DNA of 64,000 bases from Phytophthora quininea (Eukaryota; Oomycota; Peronosporomycetes; Peronosporales; Peronosporaceae): positions 1,240,001 through 1,304,000 of the forward strand of contig JAAVTG010001003.1 of assembly GCA_011947345.1 (NCBI GenBank), read 5' to 3'. The notes under the pieces are model-generated. The model was not told the origin of the DNA and did not search any database. It worked only from the letters and a program-made list of their open reading frames with translations. This document shows, piece by piece, positions 46,030 through 58,575 of the stretch (within the stretch, counting starts at the first letter, position 1; every line of letters begins with the position of its first letter). A program made the position numbers and the translations under genes.

Positions 46030-46762
46030 GGCTGCTGCGTGGTCTCGTGGGGCGGGTCTCCTCGGTCTGCGGCGGCGGGTGCTCTGCGGGCGCTCTCAGT
46101 CGATGTCGTCGTCGGCCGCTTTCTTGGGTTCTGTGTCGTTTCTTTTGTCCTGAGTATCAAAGTGCAGCGGAAGGGAGAAGACCTGGGATTGGCTGAAATC
46201 GTGGGTTCTTCTTTGGCTGAAGATGAGAAGCCAAGGGCGGACCTCGTTGGCGAGCTGCCAGCAACCAGCGGCGCGGAGAGCTCACTGGATGAGTATCGCC
46301 AAGTAGATATTGAAGCGCGTTGTCTGCGCTGTGGTATCCTTGCTCTTCCCCAGTCGCAACCACAGCACTACAGCGCTAGATAGGATCTTGCGAGAATCTC
46401 GAATTCGAGAAGCGTCGGTCGACGGCGCTGGCGAGCATCAAAGATGTCTTGATTACGAGCTGCGCCTGGCGTAAATGCGTGTCTCGAAGCCAATGGATGT
46501 AGGCTAAGCCTGTTGGTGCCACGTGCTCGTGCCTCAGCTTCTCTGTCAAGCAGCAGCTTGTTTTGACAGAGAGGCTGACAATTGATTCAATTGCTGCAGT
46601 CGTTAGTAAGGCTGCTGTAGGAATGCATCGCGCCGATGCTGGTGCGGGCAGTGATTCGCGCAGGAAGCTCGCAAGCTCTTCAGCTTTCGAAGTGCTATCG
46701 CCAAATTTCTAACCTAATATTCATAGTAGAGTAACCTAATATTGACACCTCCCCTTCCCAGC
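46030..46762. other. divergent intergenic region ORMDL / TRAPPC8 with hairpin cluster
   Basis: About 730 bp separating two start codons. It holds the hairpin and palindrome listed separately but no recognisable gene. The open frame at 46018-46383 has no resemblance to a known protein. Confidence 0.5.
46534..46593. repeat. 16-bp stem inverted repeat followed by a 15-bp palindrome
   Basis: Arms 46534-46549 (ending ctctgtcaa) and 46563-46578 (beginning ttgacagag) pair over 16 bp with one mismatch and a 13-nt loop. A second palindrome, caattgattcaattg, follows at 46579-46593. It lies ~170 bp upstream of the TRAPPC8 start. Confidence 0.7.
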
Positions 46763-49700
46763 ATGGACGCCATGGAGACGTGGGTGCAGGACACCTTCGC
46801 GCCCGTGGTGCTGACCTGCTCCTCGTCGGAGGCCGAGCGCATCGCGCAGAAGAACAACCTCTCTGTGGCCGACCTGCTCAACGGGTTCGCGCGCATCTCC
46901 GATGCCGACACGCCGCTGCGCTCAGTGACCCACCCGATCCAGCTCGCGCGCTTCAACTTCCGCTTCCTGGCGGCCTCGCAGTTCGGTACCTTGGGGCTCA
47001 ACGAGGCCACCGAGCAGCTCAGCAGCAGCATCAAGCGTCACCCGCCGCAGTACGCGTCCGCATCCGCTGTTGAGCTGGACATTCCGCATGTCAAGACCGT
47101 GGACGACGTCCCCACGTACCTGCGCGTCATCGGCGCCGATGAAGAGGCCGAGGACGACCCCATGCCCTGGTACAAGGCCTTCAAATACACGCTCATGGAC
47201 TCGTTCCGCTGCGAAGAGTACAGTCTTTTGTGGCACCCTGTGGCCATGCTGGTGGTCATCTCGTCCACGGACCCCAACCCACGACACAGCTTTGAGGAGC
47301 TGACGTCGCCCAGGAGCCTACCTACCCCATTCCAGCAAGGTCTCTATGATGCAACCCTCGTGCCCAAGTTCTATGTGGTGCTGCACGATGTGCTGGAGAC
47401 GGAGGGTACGTCGATCGACGCCAACGCTATTCTGCAGAGTCTCAGCATCTCGTCGGTAAACGGCATCGTGCTAAGAGTGAACTCACTGCCTGTTGAAGAA
47501 GCTCCAGTGCCGTCTCAGTTTGCAAGTACGTGGACACAGAACCCGTACGTGAGACCGCCGCTGTTCCCCACCACTTGGAAACGTATCCACAGGTAACTGA
47601 TGGTGTGGGGACGCTGCTGTCTGGCGATGATGTAGCGCAGCTGAAAGAATTCGTACGCGACTTTGGACTGCGGTTTTGCTCTCTTCGCTTGAGGGGCGCA
47701 TCTTCCAGTTGAATGAAGTGGTCTCGGCCATGAAGAAAGGCGTGAAGAACGTGTTCAAGTCGTGGCTTCGAAGCCCAACTCGCGGCCCGCAAATACGGCC
47801 GCGAATGGCGGTATTGCTTATAAGAGCGACTCCATCGAGGCGCAGACGCGTCTCCTTGCTGACACATCTTTTCTCGTGCGAGATTATGATCTAGCGCTGC
47901 AAATGTATCGCTTGGTGCGCGACGACTACAAATCGGACAAATCGGTACTCCACAATGCCAATGTGAACGAGATGATTGCTCTATGTCTGCTGTTGACCAA
48001 GGGCTCTCCCATGCAAATGACGAACGCGTTGGACTCAGCTAACACGATCTATTCGAAGACGAACTCCCCTCTGACTCAGCGTTTGGCGATCCGCACTGCA
48101 GTAATCGCTGGCGAGATCTACCATACATTGAGTAAATCAGGTCTTTTACAGACTATATGGATAACGCGTCTGCAGCGCTGATTCGCGGGTCTACTATGGA
48201 GCAAGGAATTTGTGCTGCTGTACTAATGGAGCGTGCAGCTCTGTGTGATCTTCGTGCGCGTCTGCCAAAATTCCGTAAATACGGCTTCCGAATGGTGATG
48301 GCTGGGCATGTCTATGACTCCCTTGGACATGAACAGCATTCGGCAAGGTGCTACTCCTTAGCACGAGCCATTTACGACTGCAGTGGCTGGTTCCTGGTTG
48401 AAGACCACATTAACTTTATGCTTGCGCAGCAAGCCAACAAACTGGATGATCGCATGGCCTCGATTAACCTCTTCCTCAAATTGATTGGCACAGGTCGCAA
48501 CTCTGCAAGTCAACAAGAAGCGATGCTCTATGACTTTGGACTCATGGTCAAAGACTTCCTGGCGACTCAGCATACGGACAGTTCTTCAAAGTCGTTTTCT
48601 CGGGGTGGTCCTGTGCTGGTAAAGACTGCGGACGGTAGCGCTACAAATCTTCTTGTGAGAGATTTATGTATGCCTGAACTTGATGACAAGTCCACGGTGG
48701 TTTTGCTTCGACGAATGCTTTCGGTATCGATCGCGCAATCGATGGAAATCTGTCTGAAGCAGAGAAATGGACCCAGCTCGGCGAGATTGTTGACAAGCAA
48801 AACCGACTCCATCAATTTGTTACGTCAGGAACAAGCAACGACGATACGCCAAGGAGCTGGTTCGCGCCCAGCCACCTATACGCTGGCTATCGTAACAAAA
48901 AGAGCTCTGCGATCGAGAAACCGGAGAACTATGTTTTAGGGGAGCAAATTTACGTTGAATTCGTGATGAAGAACGCTCTCTCGTGTGCTGTGGATGTGGA
49001 AGACATTCATTTATATGGAACATTTGAGGCTGCTGACGGCACTAAGGAAACATTCAATGTTCCCGAAGCCAGAGAAGCTGGCGAGGGGCGTATTCTTATT
49101 GATAGCGTGAACCTCCAGCTCCTCCCTTGTAGCGAGGAGAGGGTTCGACTTGCTGTGTGCCCAAAAGTCCGTGGAAAGCTCAGTTTGACTGGCGTGCGGT
49201 GGTCAATATGTGGAGGAGATGTTCAGGAGAGCACGCGTTTGATATTCCTGGTCCATTGCTGCAGGATACAAGGGCGCACCGTGAAGCTCGAGCCCGGGCA
49301 TTGAATACCAGTCTAATTGCCAACGTTGTCGAATCTATGCCGTGGTTGGGTGTAAAAATTGAGGGTGCTCCGGCTGAAGCCTTCGTTGGAGAGCTCATGA
49401 AGTTAAACATTTCTCTCATTAACTCTGGCACGGCATCGTTGGGTGGTCTCCAAATATGCTGCACTGATTTAATGCTTTGTGCGTCAGGCACTGACAGTGC
49501 CAGGGACTTGTGTGAATATGTAGGCGCAAGTGGACATGTCGTGGATCTAAGCGAGGTAAAACTGGCACCTGGAGAAGCACGAGAGTTATCTTTGTGGGCG
49601 CGTGGTTCAATTCTCGGGAGTCGACATGTTCCTCTGTTATTCAGGTACAAGGCGTTAGCTGCTGAATGCGGGGAGAGCTCCAACTCGACAATATCTCGTA

Positions 49701-50987
49701 CAGTGAAGATGAAACTTGACCTGGAGCTGCTTCCTTGCGTAGACGTGTCGTATGCGATTGATCCAAGCTTTAGTGCGAGTGGAGAATACATTCTTGGGAT
49801 TACAGTATCAAATCAGAGAAACGATTACCAGGAGTCAGTCGGACATCTCGATGGCGAGGTTCGTCTGGAAGAGCTCCGCTGTGTGAGTAATTCTTGGGTC
49901 GTTGAAAACTTTGCGCGACCTTCAACTACAGTTGGTGTGCGTGATTCTCTGCATCTCGGCTTTTGGAGGCCAGCACGAGTTATTTCCGTGTCCTTCGCCG
50001 AACTGGTGCTGTCGATCCTGCACAATTTGAAGACCAGGTGTGCAAATTGCCTTTGAACGTGGACCAAGGGGCCCCAGACCTGTCTGCACTCTTGCCGCTT
50101 GATCAATTTCTATGCCTAGAAAATGCAAGCGCGCTTGACGGAGCTGGTGACGGAGCTGGTGCTGGTGGAGACAGCAAACGAGGCGGCGGATTCCGTACTA
50201 TTCAAAGTGTGAGACGCGAGAACAAAGCACTGAAGAACGCTACAGCAGGTGACGATACGAAGGATCAAAAATCTCAGCAGGAGCCTCAGCCGACGTCGAA
50301 GGGTGCACTGCTATCTAGTCCAGACACGGACGGCCACCTTGTGTTGGTGTGGTCAACTGACTGTAATTCCTCGTACAGTGATAAAGTGGCTGGCGTCGCA
50401 CCTCGTCGAGCCGTCGGCCAAGTCAACCTTACGTCAGTCCAAATTCGCCCGCCTGTCCAAGAAAGCTCGTGTCCACTAACGGTGACGCTCAAGTACAGTG
50501 AGTCCGTCGAGTTACGCACCTCCAGCATTCCTGGGGCTAAGTCTGGGATATCTCTTGCCGAGCTCGATATTGTAATGGAAGTGTGCAACGAGCTGCCGCC
50601 CAGCTCGCCACCTCTTGACGTTACAGTCGAGATGCTACACCCTGAGGAAGGTCAAGCGTCCGTTCCGACATCTTCCCCGTTAACAAAGCTGCACTCGGTG
50701 TCGCGCTCTGGTCCAACTCATGGCTCAGCTCCACGTTTCTTCTGGACCGGGGTTACCAAGAAAAGATGGCACAGTTCGCGCCTAACAACCACGCGACGAT
50801 TAACTTGAAAGCGTGTTTCATGGCATCGGGCATCTACAACCTCAACCGCTTTCGATTTGTTGTACAAACTGCAGCGAACGGCCAGCCACCAAGTACATTC
50901 GTGCTTCCTGCGGAATACCTTGTGTATGTGAAGGATGCAAAATCGGCAAACATGCCAAGCGAGCTGTTGGTGCCAGTGCCGCCATGA
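46763..50987 (+). CDS. TRAPPC8: TRAPPC8 / Trs85, TRAPPIII complex subunit
   Basis: Subunit of TRAPPIII, a Rab1/Ypt1 exchange complex used in ER-Golgi traffic and autophagy. ATG 46763 starts MDAMETWVQDTFAPVVLTCS; SEAERIAQKNNLSVADLLNG matches the family N-terminus, and the later QLKEFVRDFGL...LEGRIFQLNEVVSAMKKGVK and HNANVNEMIALCLLLTKGSP regions fit the helical-repeat body. The C-terminal half is beta-rich (ESVELRTSSIPGAKSGISLA; FSASGEYILGITVSNQR), as expected of its Ig-like/appendage domains. About 1,400 aa after frame repair; breaks near 47595, 47690, 48140, 48890, 49190, 49990 and 50770 are not each resolved. No introns are needed. Ends 66 bp from the convergent STIL stop. Confidence 0.85.
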
Positions 50988-51052
50988 TGTGTCAACGCAT
51001 GATCTCCGAAATAAAACTAGTATACTTCCAATGCAGTTAAACTTACTGTACC

Positions 51053-54000
51053 TTACGCGGCCATCAACCTCTTGTACTTCTGTTCGATGAGACGGATCTC
51101 CTCGTCCTCGGAGTCGGACAGCACACACCCCGTAGGTTCCGTCGAAAACTTGATTCGAGGAACGCAAAAGCTATGGAAATCCAACGGTGGTGTCGTGAAG
51201 CAACCGCCGTGGTGGTCAACGAAGCCCCCAACCTTCCGGAGATACGCGTCAGGTGCCAACAAACGCTCAATCACTATACGATCATCGCTGTTAGAGCGAT
51301 TGCCGTCATCGTCCTCACTTGCGGGATTCATTTCTATGGCCACGACGGCGTCGTTTGTCCCGACCGCCGTCAATGCCCTAGCGCTCACTTTGTTATCGTC
51401 ATTCTTTTCATCAGCTGCATCAGTATCTTGGCTTTGCCCGACAGGATGGTTTTCTTGGCCTGGTGCTTCCTTTTCCAATGGCCTAGATCTTGTCTCGGAC
51501 AACTGGGATACACTGAAAGACCCAGCGTTGTTTTCGCATTCGACATCATCACGATCACGTTTACCTTCTTCAAGCCGTGAAGATCCCAGTCTGTCGCCAA
51601 TTATTGATGCTGATAGTGATGATAAATCAGCATTTTCAGAGCTACTGCTGATCGATGACAAACTCAACGAGCTTAACGATACGCTCTTGTTTGCTCCTTT
51701 GCCATCGTCGCTTTCGATATCTTGCTGGACATTACCCATTTCGTTTTCAGACGTTGTAGCGGCAATATCGTCTCCACGTTGAGGCGATGCCTGCGACGAC
51801 TGAGAGCTCAAGATACTACGCCCGTGTCTGCTAAACGTCCCAGACACGTCCGCTACAGCCCCAATGCTGGAGCTACTAGCATCCGAGTCATAACCATCTA
51901 CAGCATTGGATTGTGTATTGGTCTGACTTCTAGCGGCATCCAGTAGTTGGCGTAACTGGATAATCTGCTCCTGCATCTCTTGCAATTGCCGTTGCTGATT
52001 TTCAAGAATCTGCTGATGCTGGATCGTCAATAGTTGTTGTGTTTTACAGCAACTTCGATAGCTACTTTCGTCAGCATGCTCTTGTCGGTGTCGTCTCACA
52101 CCGTCATCAACAATTCGTGAATGTCGGAACGACCTTTTAGCCTTAACCTCCACCGAAGAATCGTTTACTGAGTTGTCGCCATGGGAAGGTGTTGGCGACT
52201 CCCCTCTCCAGCGTCTTCATCGTGTGTATCTGATTTACCTGCATCACTTTTCGACACTTGAAATTCCTCATTCGATTCTTTTGGGGCTTGTTTCCCTTCT
52301 GACAGTGCTGTAATTGTCCATCCAGACGTCACTTCCTCGTCACTGGCATCATTTTCCAAGTCGGACGGCCCATTCTGCTGAGCTTGAGTATTATCTGAAA
52401 CATTCATAACATTGTTGTCTCCAGGAGAAGTAGCAATAGCGTCCGTGGGGGTTGATTTTCAGTAGCAGCAACAGTAGCAGTAGTGTCGGTGGGGGATTGA
52501 CTTTCATTATCTGAAACGCGAGGGGCGGTCGGAATTTTGCTTGCCTCCTGGCCGCATCCCATTCATTCGTCGGAGATGCGCAAGGCGTAAGTTCCACGTC
52601 ACTGGGAAACTTGGAAACGCCAACTAGGCACGACCGCTGTTGGGAATACAGCTCCATTGGAAGCGGATTTTCAGGTGGCGACAGATAACCGGAAAAACTG
52701 CACTCGAAGAAGCGCGGCAACGAACTACCGTTATTAGGATTACCATCCGGGTAGATTGCCACCAAAAACGTATTTTTGCCGGCCCCACACGCTCTTTAAT
52801 GACCTCCGACATCAAGTAGCCGATGCACGTGAAATATAAGAAAGGATCTGCCAGCTGCCGGCGCGCTTTGTCTTCGTCCCATGCATCGTCAATCTGAACG
52901 CCATACACCCAGACGCCAACGATGGGCTGCTGTAGGACAAGAGGGTCCACCTTCAGCAACGGAACTGCCTTACGTGTCCGATCCAGCGTCAAATACCCGG
53001 AACGGAGGGTATTCGCTTTTGAGCTAAATTCCCGCCGTGCTAGACTTGCGGCCAGAGGTGTCATCAGTAATGGCAAGTTTCGCACAAGCGTGAACTTGAA
53101 CAATATGGGCGATGCCGCGTACTCGAGCTGGAAATCCAACTGGGCTGCATGCGGCGACGTTCGAAACACCAACAATTTTGGCTGGAGTTTCGAGGCAACG
53201 TTATCCGAGTATTCATCGCGATAACTGTTCTGCACGGCAGTGATCGCAGACATATAGCTTTCTTGCGACAGACCAGGGTGTACACCGTTCACAACAGCAA
53301 GCACTGGAATACTCCAAGCAGCAGCTCGAGCCTCCTCCTGTAGCAGCAATTTGTACCTAATGAGACCACAACACCACATAACTTTTTCCCCTCGTGTCAA
53401 ACCTACCTTTTTCAGCACCACGTCCTCCAACTTCACCGTCTTCGTCCTGAGAGAACCTGCACCTCCAATCAAATAGCCCAACATAGCTCCATCTCTCTGT
53501 GCTCCCGTCCACTCTTGGTACAAGTTGTAACTTTTCTTCAGTGCGTCAGCAGTCACAATAAACCGAGGCGTCACTTGTTCCAATGACACTCCGATCGGAG
53601 CAGCCGACAGAGGCCGTCGATCCCTACAATAAAACGCCAACAAGTCAGTACCCCTTCTTGGTTCTTAAGGTGCGGTTGTACAGCCCCTACCACAATACTG
53701 AGCGTGTCACTGGGAACTGAATGGCATCCACCCGAAGTCTCGGGATGTGAGTCTGTTCCTTGCGCTGTCTGGGTCCCGCACTCATGTACAATGGAGTTGA
53801 GGTCTTCTCTCCCGGTTTAGGGCGATTGTATGCGCTCATAGAGAGCTGGCTGCCGTCTGAAGGCGCCGATCGCGGACCCGTCGCGTCGTCGTCGGTGGTG
53901 TCGGAGAAGTACGCGGACGGGGGAAGCGGCGGCGCTCTCTGCTACTGTCGTGGATAGTGGGCAGGCGCGGGCGAGGCCCCGGCCGACGCATGGGCGCCGA

Positions 54001-54072
54001 GATGGTCTGGTCGCTGTCCTGGAGCTCCTCGTCAAAGCGCTCGAAGAGCCGACGAGCGCCGTGAGCCCGCAT
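51053..54072 (-). CDS. STIL: STIL/Ana2/SAS-5 centriole duplication factor
   Basis: Procentriole assembly factor that bridges PLK4 and SAS-6. Exon 1 ends FPVTRSVLW; splicing to DRRPLSAAPIGVSLEQV rebuilds the family's SxLWD start. Other landmarks: LGYLIGGAGSL, SGYLTLDRTRKAVPLLKVD, QQPIVGVWVYGV, FTCIGYLMSEVIKERV, then LPRFFEC. The C-terminal half has a Gln-rich coiled coil (52050-51940), QQILENQQRQLQEMQEQIIQ, the equivalent of STIL's coiled coil, in otherwise Ser/Asp-rich disorder. Start: ATG 54072 leads an N-terminus that joins the exon after adding one base at ggggg 53929-53933; another ATG, 54138, is open upstream, and 53785 is a later alternative. An intron near 53355-53405 and others were inferred. 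Presence fits a flagellate life stage. Confidence 0.83.
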
Positions 54073-54086
54073 GTTTAGGAATTTGC

Positions 54087-54102
54087 AAAAATTCAAATTT
54101 GA
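54087..54102 (-). promoter_or_regulatory. AT-rich motif shared with the KDM4-like promoter
   Basis: Exact 16-mer copy of 7610-7625, immediately upstream of the STIL start. Candidate INR/FPR-like core element, inferred only. Confidence 0.3.
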
Positions 54103-54227
54103 AAAATCGCCCGCCCAATCCGAATAATGATAACGCATTGTTCTCGTAGTGAACTATCTCGATGCCATGGTCTCTCCTACTTTGTCAACGCTCGTACTGA
54201 CATCTACCTCTTTCTCTCTTAGCTGAA

Positions 54228-57200
54228 TTACTGGGCACCCGTGACGACCAGGCCGATGGTCTCCTCGCCGACCTTGGAGATACCGCACACTTCGCAGAGA
54301 GTGCCCTTGCCTTCCGGGTGGTAGGCGGCAGCGCAGTACGGGCAGCGCACATCCGGCTCGCCGAGGTAGATTGGCGTGAAGTTGCGCGCATCCAGCACGA
54401 ACGGCTTTGAGTCCTGGTAGTCCACGGCGTGCTCGTTGCGGGCCTCCTTCTCGGCCTTCTGCAGCACCTTGCGGGCAGTGAGGCGCAGCTTCTCGTGGCG
54501 CGGGTGCTGGGACACCTCTGGGATCTCCAGTAGCCGCCGGCAGAACGACGCCGCGGTGATGAAGTTGCCGGCCTTAAACGCATTCGTCATGGCGATCTTA
54601 AGCGTCAGGACCAAGTGCGGCAGCTGCAGCTCGCAGTGCGTAAAGTACGCACTCAGTTCGATGTTGCGCTTCGGGTCGCTCTCGAGAGGGACATTGGCCA
54701 CTTCGGAACGGATACGGCAAGCCAGCAAGTACTCCCGGCAGACTGTCAGCAGTCCCTTCACCTTTTCAGCCTCTTCCTTCGAGTCCACAGCCAGGAACGG
54801 GATCGCGTGCAGAATTTCTTGGCAGTGCGTCTTCACATCGTCAAACTTGGCGCCGGTAAACGCACGGTATGCGTGCTTCAGTGTCTCCACAAGCTCGGGG
54901 AACGACACTGCTACCGCAGCCATACTCTGATCATTGCGCTGAAGCCACGCGCGGAGCGGTGGGCAGTTAGGCTGCGTAGGCAACGAGGCCGACCCGCCCG
55001 AGAACACCTGCATGAACACAGGCTTCAGTGGCTCAAAATTTACAACACCAATCTGGCGATGCAGCAACTGCATAGCAGTCTGGAACGAACCAGCCGCCAC
55101 GTGATCGGCAGCAAGGGAAGAGTTGCGAACCCACTGCACAGCGAGGCTCGTTCCGGCCGTTGGGGCCGCCACGAAACCAGTGTCCGTGCTCAGTCCAGCG
55201 AAATCGTTCTCCAAAGCAGCAGAGTCCATGCCCAACGACTGATCGTCGATCGTCAGCGAGTCGTCCAGGTCCAGGTCGCCATCCATACCCCACGCGTCTC
55301 CAGCAGCGTCCAGGGCAAGCTCCATTGACGACTTGCGCGCCGAGCGATCCTCCGTTGAGCGATGCTCCTGCTGATGCGGCTGCGAACTACGCTCAGCTTC
55401 GCGCTTTTCAGCAGCGATAGCGTGGTCTTGAATCGTAGGCTCATTAATCTCAACAAGAGCCCAGTTCTCGTTCTCCAGACGGCTGACACAAGGCGGGGGC
55501 GACAGCAACGTCGGGTTTGGAAGCATCTCGCGCGACAGGAAGGCACCCACGTCGAAGTTGGGGTTCGTTTCCTCGAGCAACGCACGCAAACGCTCCACGT
55601 GCTCGTCAAGTCCGTGGGTGGCAGCCGTCAACAGAGCCAAGCCGTACTGGCCGGCGGCTTCCAACGTGAGCACGCGAACTTCAACGTCGCCCAGGTAGAG
55701 GGCATTGTGGAAGCGGCCCATAATGTCGTTGCGCACCTCAGCAATCTTGAGCATCTTCTTGAGCTTGTCGCGGTTGCCCGTCACCAGGTAGAGGAAGCTC
55801 AGGCGCTCAAAGTTTTTAGTGCGCTGGTAGGCCATCTCCACAACCTGGATGTTACCCTGGCGAAGGGCTTCCACGCCCAACTGGTGCCAGCACTTGCTGT
55901 CGTCCAGCTCGTACGCTGAGTTGAGCGCCACCTCAAGGTTGCCGCACGAAATTGCCAGCTTAAAGCGCGTCTTCTCGTCGTTCACAAAGTGCAGAGCAAC
56001 CTCCGGGTAACCCTTTTAGTCAGGTACGAGATGATGGCTTGGCCACAGAGTCTGGAGTGACGAACCATACGCATGACTTCAGTGTAATTCTTCTTGTTCA
56101 GAGCAATCTTGAACTCGCACTCCGTAAGGTCCACGGCCATGGTGCGCATCTTAGCCTCGCGGTCGAGGCAGTACAGCTTCGAGCCCTCAAGGTGAGTCAG
56201 GTACACAGGCACATCCAGCGTGCGAATAATGCCGGCATCACCGTTAGTGAGCGAGTACTTGATGTGGTTTAGCGTCGTGTAGACAAAGATTTCGGCAGGA
56301 GCATTCGCCCAGATACCGCTCTTGATGCGTACCGACTCGGTAATAGTGCACAGGTGGTTGAGCTGCTTGTCGGCCAGCACGATAGAGTGCTTGCTGATTA
56401 GCGCTACATACTCATAGTTAGGACTCCAAATCACGTACTTCACACGCGGGGCCTGTACGTCGGCCAGAACACGGCGACTCTGGGTCTCGTAGAGCACCAT
56501 CTTGTCGTCAATGTGCAGCAGCACACGGCCCACCACGCCGCCAAAGAACAGTCCATCGGCCGTGCCGTTGGGCGGCGTGATCTTCTTTGTCACCTCATTC
56601 TGGAAGTTCTTGATGACAATGTGGCGCGACTTGTCCAGCACTGCAAAGCGGTTACGCGCAACGAACACGGCAAAGAGGCCGGGTCCACGGTTGGACTCAG
56701 AGGTGTCACCACTAGAGCCCTGGGTAAAGGTCACGAGCTCGTAGGTGCCACCCTCAGCATCGCTAGTCAACAGTACGCTGTTCGTGCCCGAGTTCTGGTC
56801 ATACGGGTTGTAGTTTAGGTGACGCGGGAAGTTGCCCATACCCGTGCCCGCAGTGCCCGTGCGGCGGACAGCTGCGACCGGCACGTCGCTGCCGTCAACG
56901 AAGGAGTACATGCGCACATAGCGTTCCTTGGAATAGTAAGCACGGCCTTCATGAATATCCATGGCAGGGCGTTCGCGCTCCAACTTGAACACAATCATAC
57001 CCGAGTCGTGGCCCGCAGCGAGCAGGTTCTGCGTGGGGTGCGCCGTTAGCATCCAGAAGCGGTCGTTCTCGCGACGGAAGGTCTGCAGTCCCATGCGCTT
57101 GGAGATATCCCACACACGGATGGAGCGGTCCTCACTGTTGGAGATGATCAGCTCGTGACGCGGGTGGAACAGCACGCACGAGATGTTGTTGGTGTGTCCG

Positions 57201-57954
57201 CGCATGGTGTCCACTTCCCAGGCCTTGGTCTCGTTCATGCGCCAGAGCTTCACTTGGCGATCATCAGCACCGGACACAATCAGAGGCAGCGTCGGGTGGA
57301 AACTCGCCCAATTAACGCCACGATCATGGCCTTCTAGCACGTACTTGACAATAGCATCACTCGCTCCAAAGATGTCGTGGTTGTTGGAGCGCGACGTGGG
57401 AGGGCCCACCATGTCATCCATGGCGGTGGGGCCCCACGCACCGTCTTCTTCCTGAGACCGGTGGTGTCCCAGACACGGACGGTCTGGTCTAGCGACGCCG
57501 ACACAATGAGGTCGTCCTTAGGGTGGAACTGCGCGCACATGACGTAGTGGTTGTGGCCCGTGAGGATGGACACGCACGAGCGCGACTGCCAGTTCCAGAT
57601 GCGGATGGTTTGGTCATCACTGCAACTCAGGATCCACGGGTACTCGTGGTGGAACTGCACTGTGCGGATGTAGTCGAGATGGCCCAGCAACGTGAAAAGG
57701 CAGCGGCGCAGCTTGTAGTCCCAGACCTTGAGTTTGTAGTCATCGCCGCCCGACACGAACAGCGGCTGCGTGCGGTGGAAGTCCACGCCGCGCACGGGCC
57801 CGTCGTGCTCGTCGAAGCGGTCCAGCAGCGTGCCCATGCGGTAGTCCCAAAGCTGGATCACGCCATTGTGCAGCGACGTGAGGATCCAGGGCCGGCTCAC
57901 ATGGAACGCCAGTCCCTTGACGCGGTTGCTCTTGGACTCGAACTTGGTTAGCAT
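54228..57954 (-). CDS. COPA: Coatomer subunit alpha
   Basis: Largest subunit of the COPI coat for Golgi-to-ER vesicles. WD40 repeats occupy the N-terminus (57950-56900): [96 protein letters not shown] and so on. A second propeller/beta region, the alpha-solenoid ([20 protein letters not shown]), and the C-terminal epsilon-COP-binding zinc site [20 protein letters not shown] follow. Adding one base to 57428-57435 and to 56014-56017 ([19 protein letters not shown]) makes one ~1,243-aa frame. Intronless. Stop 54228. Only 155 bp separate it from the upstream end of STIL. Confidence 0.96.
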
Positions 57955-58098
57955 AGCGGGGAGGGGCGTCTGCCGTCGTGAAGATCCCCTTCCTAGCTGT
58001 CGCTTTTGCGTTGTGGCACGTGGCGATAAAAACGACTTTTATTTCTAATTTATATGTAATATTTGTAAATATAGCAGTATCAAAAACAAGCTCAAATT

Positions 58099-58575
58099 TT
58101 ACCGACTCGCTGTTGAGGCATGGAGGAGTTTGTGTGCACAAGAGATACAGTAGCAGATGACAGCAACGCAGACAATGGAGTAGTTGCTATTGTTGTTGAA
58201 TTTCCTACGGCAGTAGCAAGTTGCAAAACACATCATTTCACGGGCTATCCTCGAAGAAACTGATGGTATCCATGTGAGCCGTAGGTTGTTTGTTGCGTAG
58301 TGCAAACGGTACCTGCCTTTAACTTTGATGAATGGCGCGTTCCAATTTACATCAGATCTCCTTAACACTGATAACAGCCACATAATGTTGTATAAGTTAT
58401 CTTTATCTCGGCACTTTAGGTGATCCGACGACAGTTTCTCCAATTGCTTAAACTGTTTTACTGGGAAAAGTTCTTCCACAGCAAGTGAGATCAATGCAGT
58501 TCGGCGTTCATTCAACTGCTACTTGACAATCGAGAAGTCCGACTCGACAGTGTGATGTAGCGCTTGGCTTTTCCT
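58099..58575 (-). pseudogene. hAT-type transposase C-terminal fragment, decayed
   Basis: Reading the minus strand from ~58575 gives H-H-T-V-E-S-D-F-S-I-V-K, an in-frame TAG at 58521-58519, then Q-L-N-E-R-R-T-A-L-I-S-L-A-V-E-E-L and QFKQLEKL. This resembles the dimerisation end of hAT transposases seen in oomycete elements (ESDFS...L..E.EFL). The rest of the frame to 58099 shows no further resemblance. The stop and lack of flanking motifs suggest a dead copy. No terminal repeats were found. Confidence 0.4.

Noticed and set aside
51072..51782. 236-codon plus-strand Ser-rich frame
   Set aside because: Antisense of the acidic C-terminal part of STIL.
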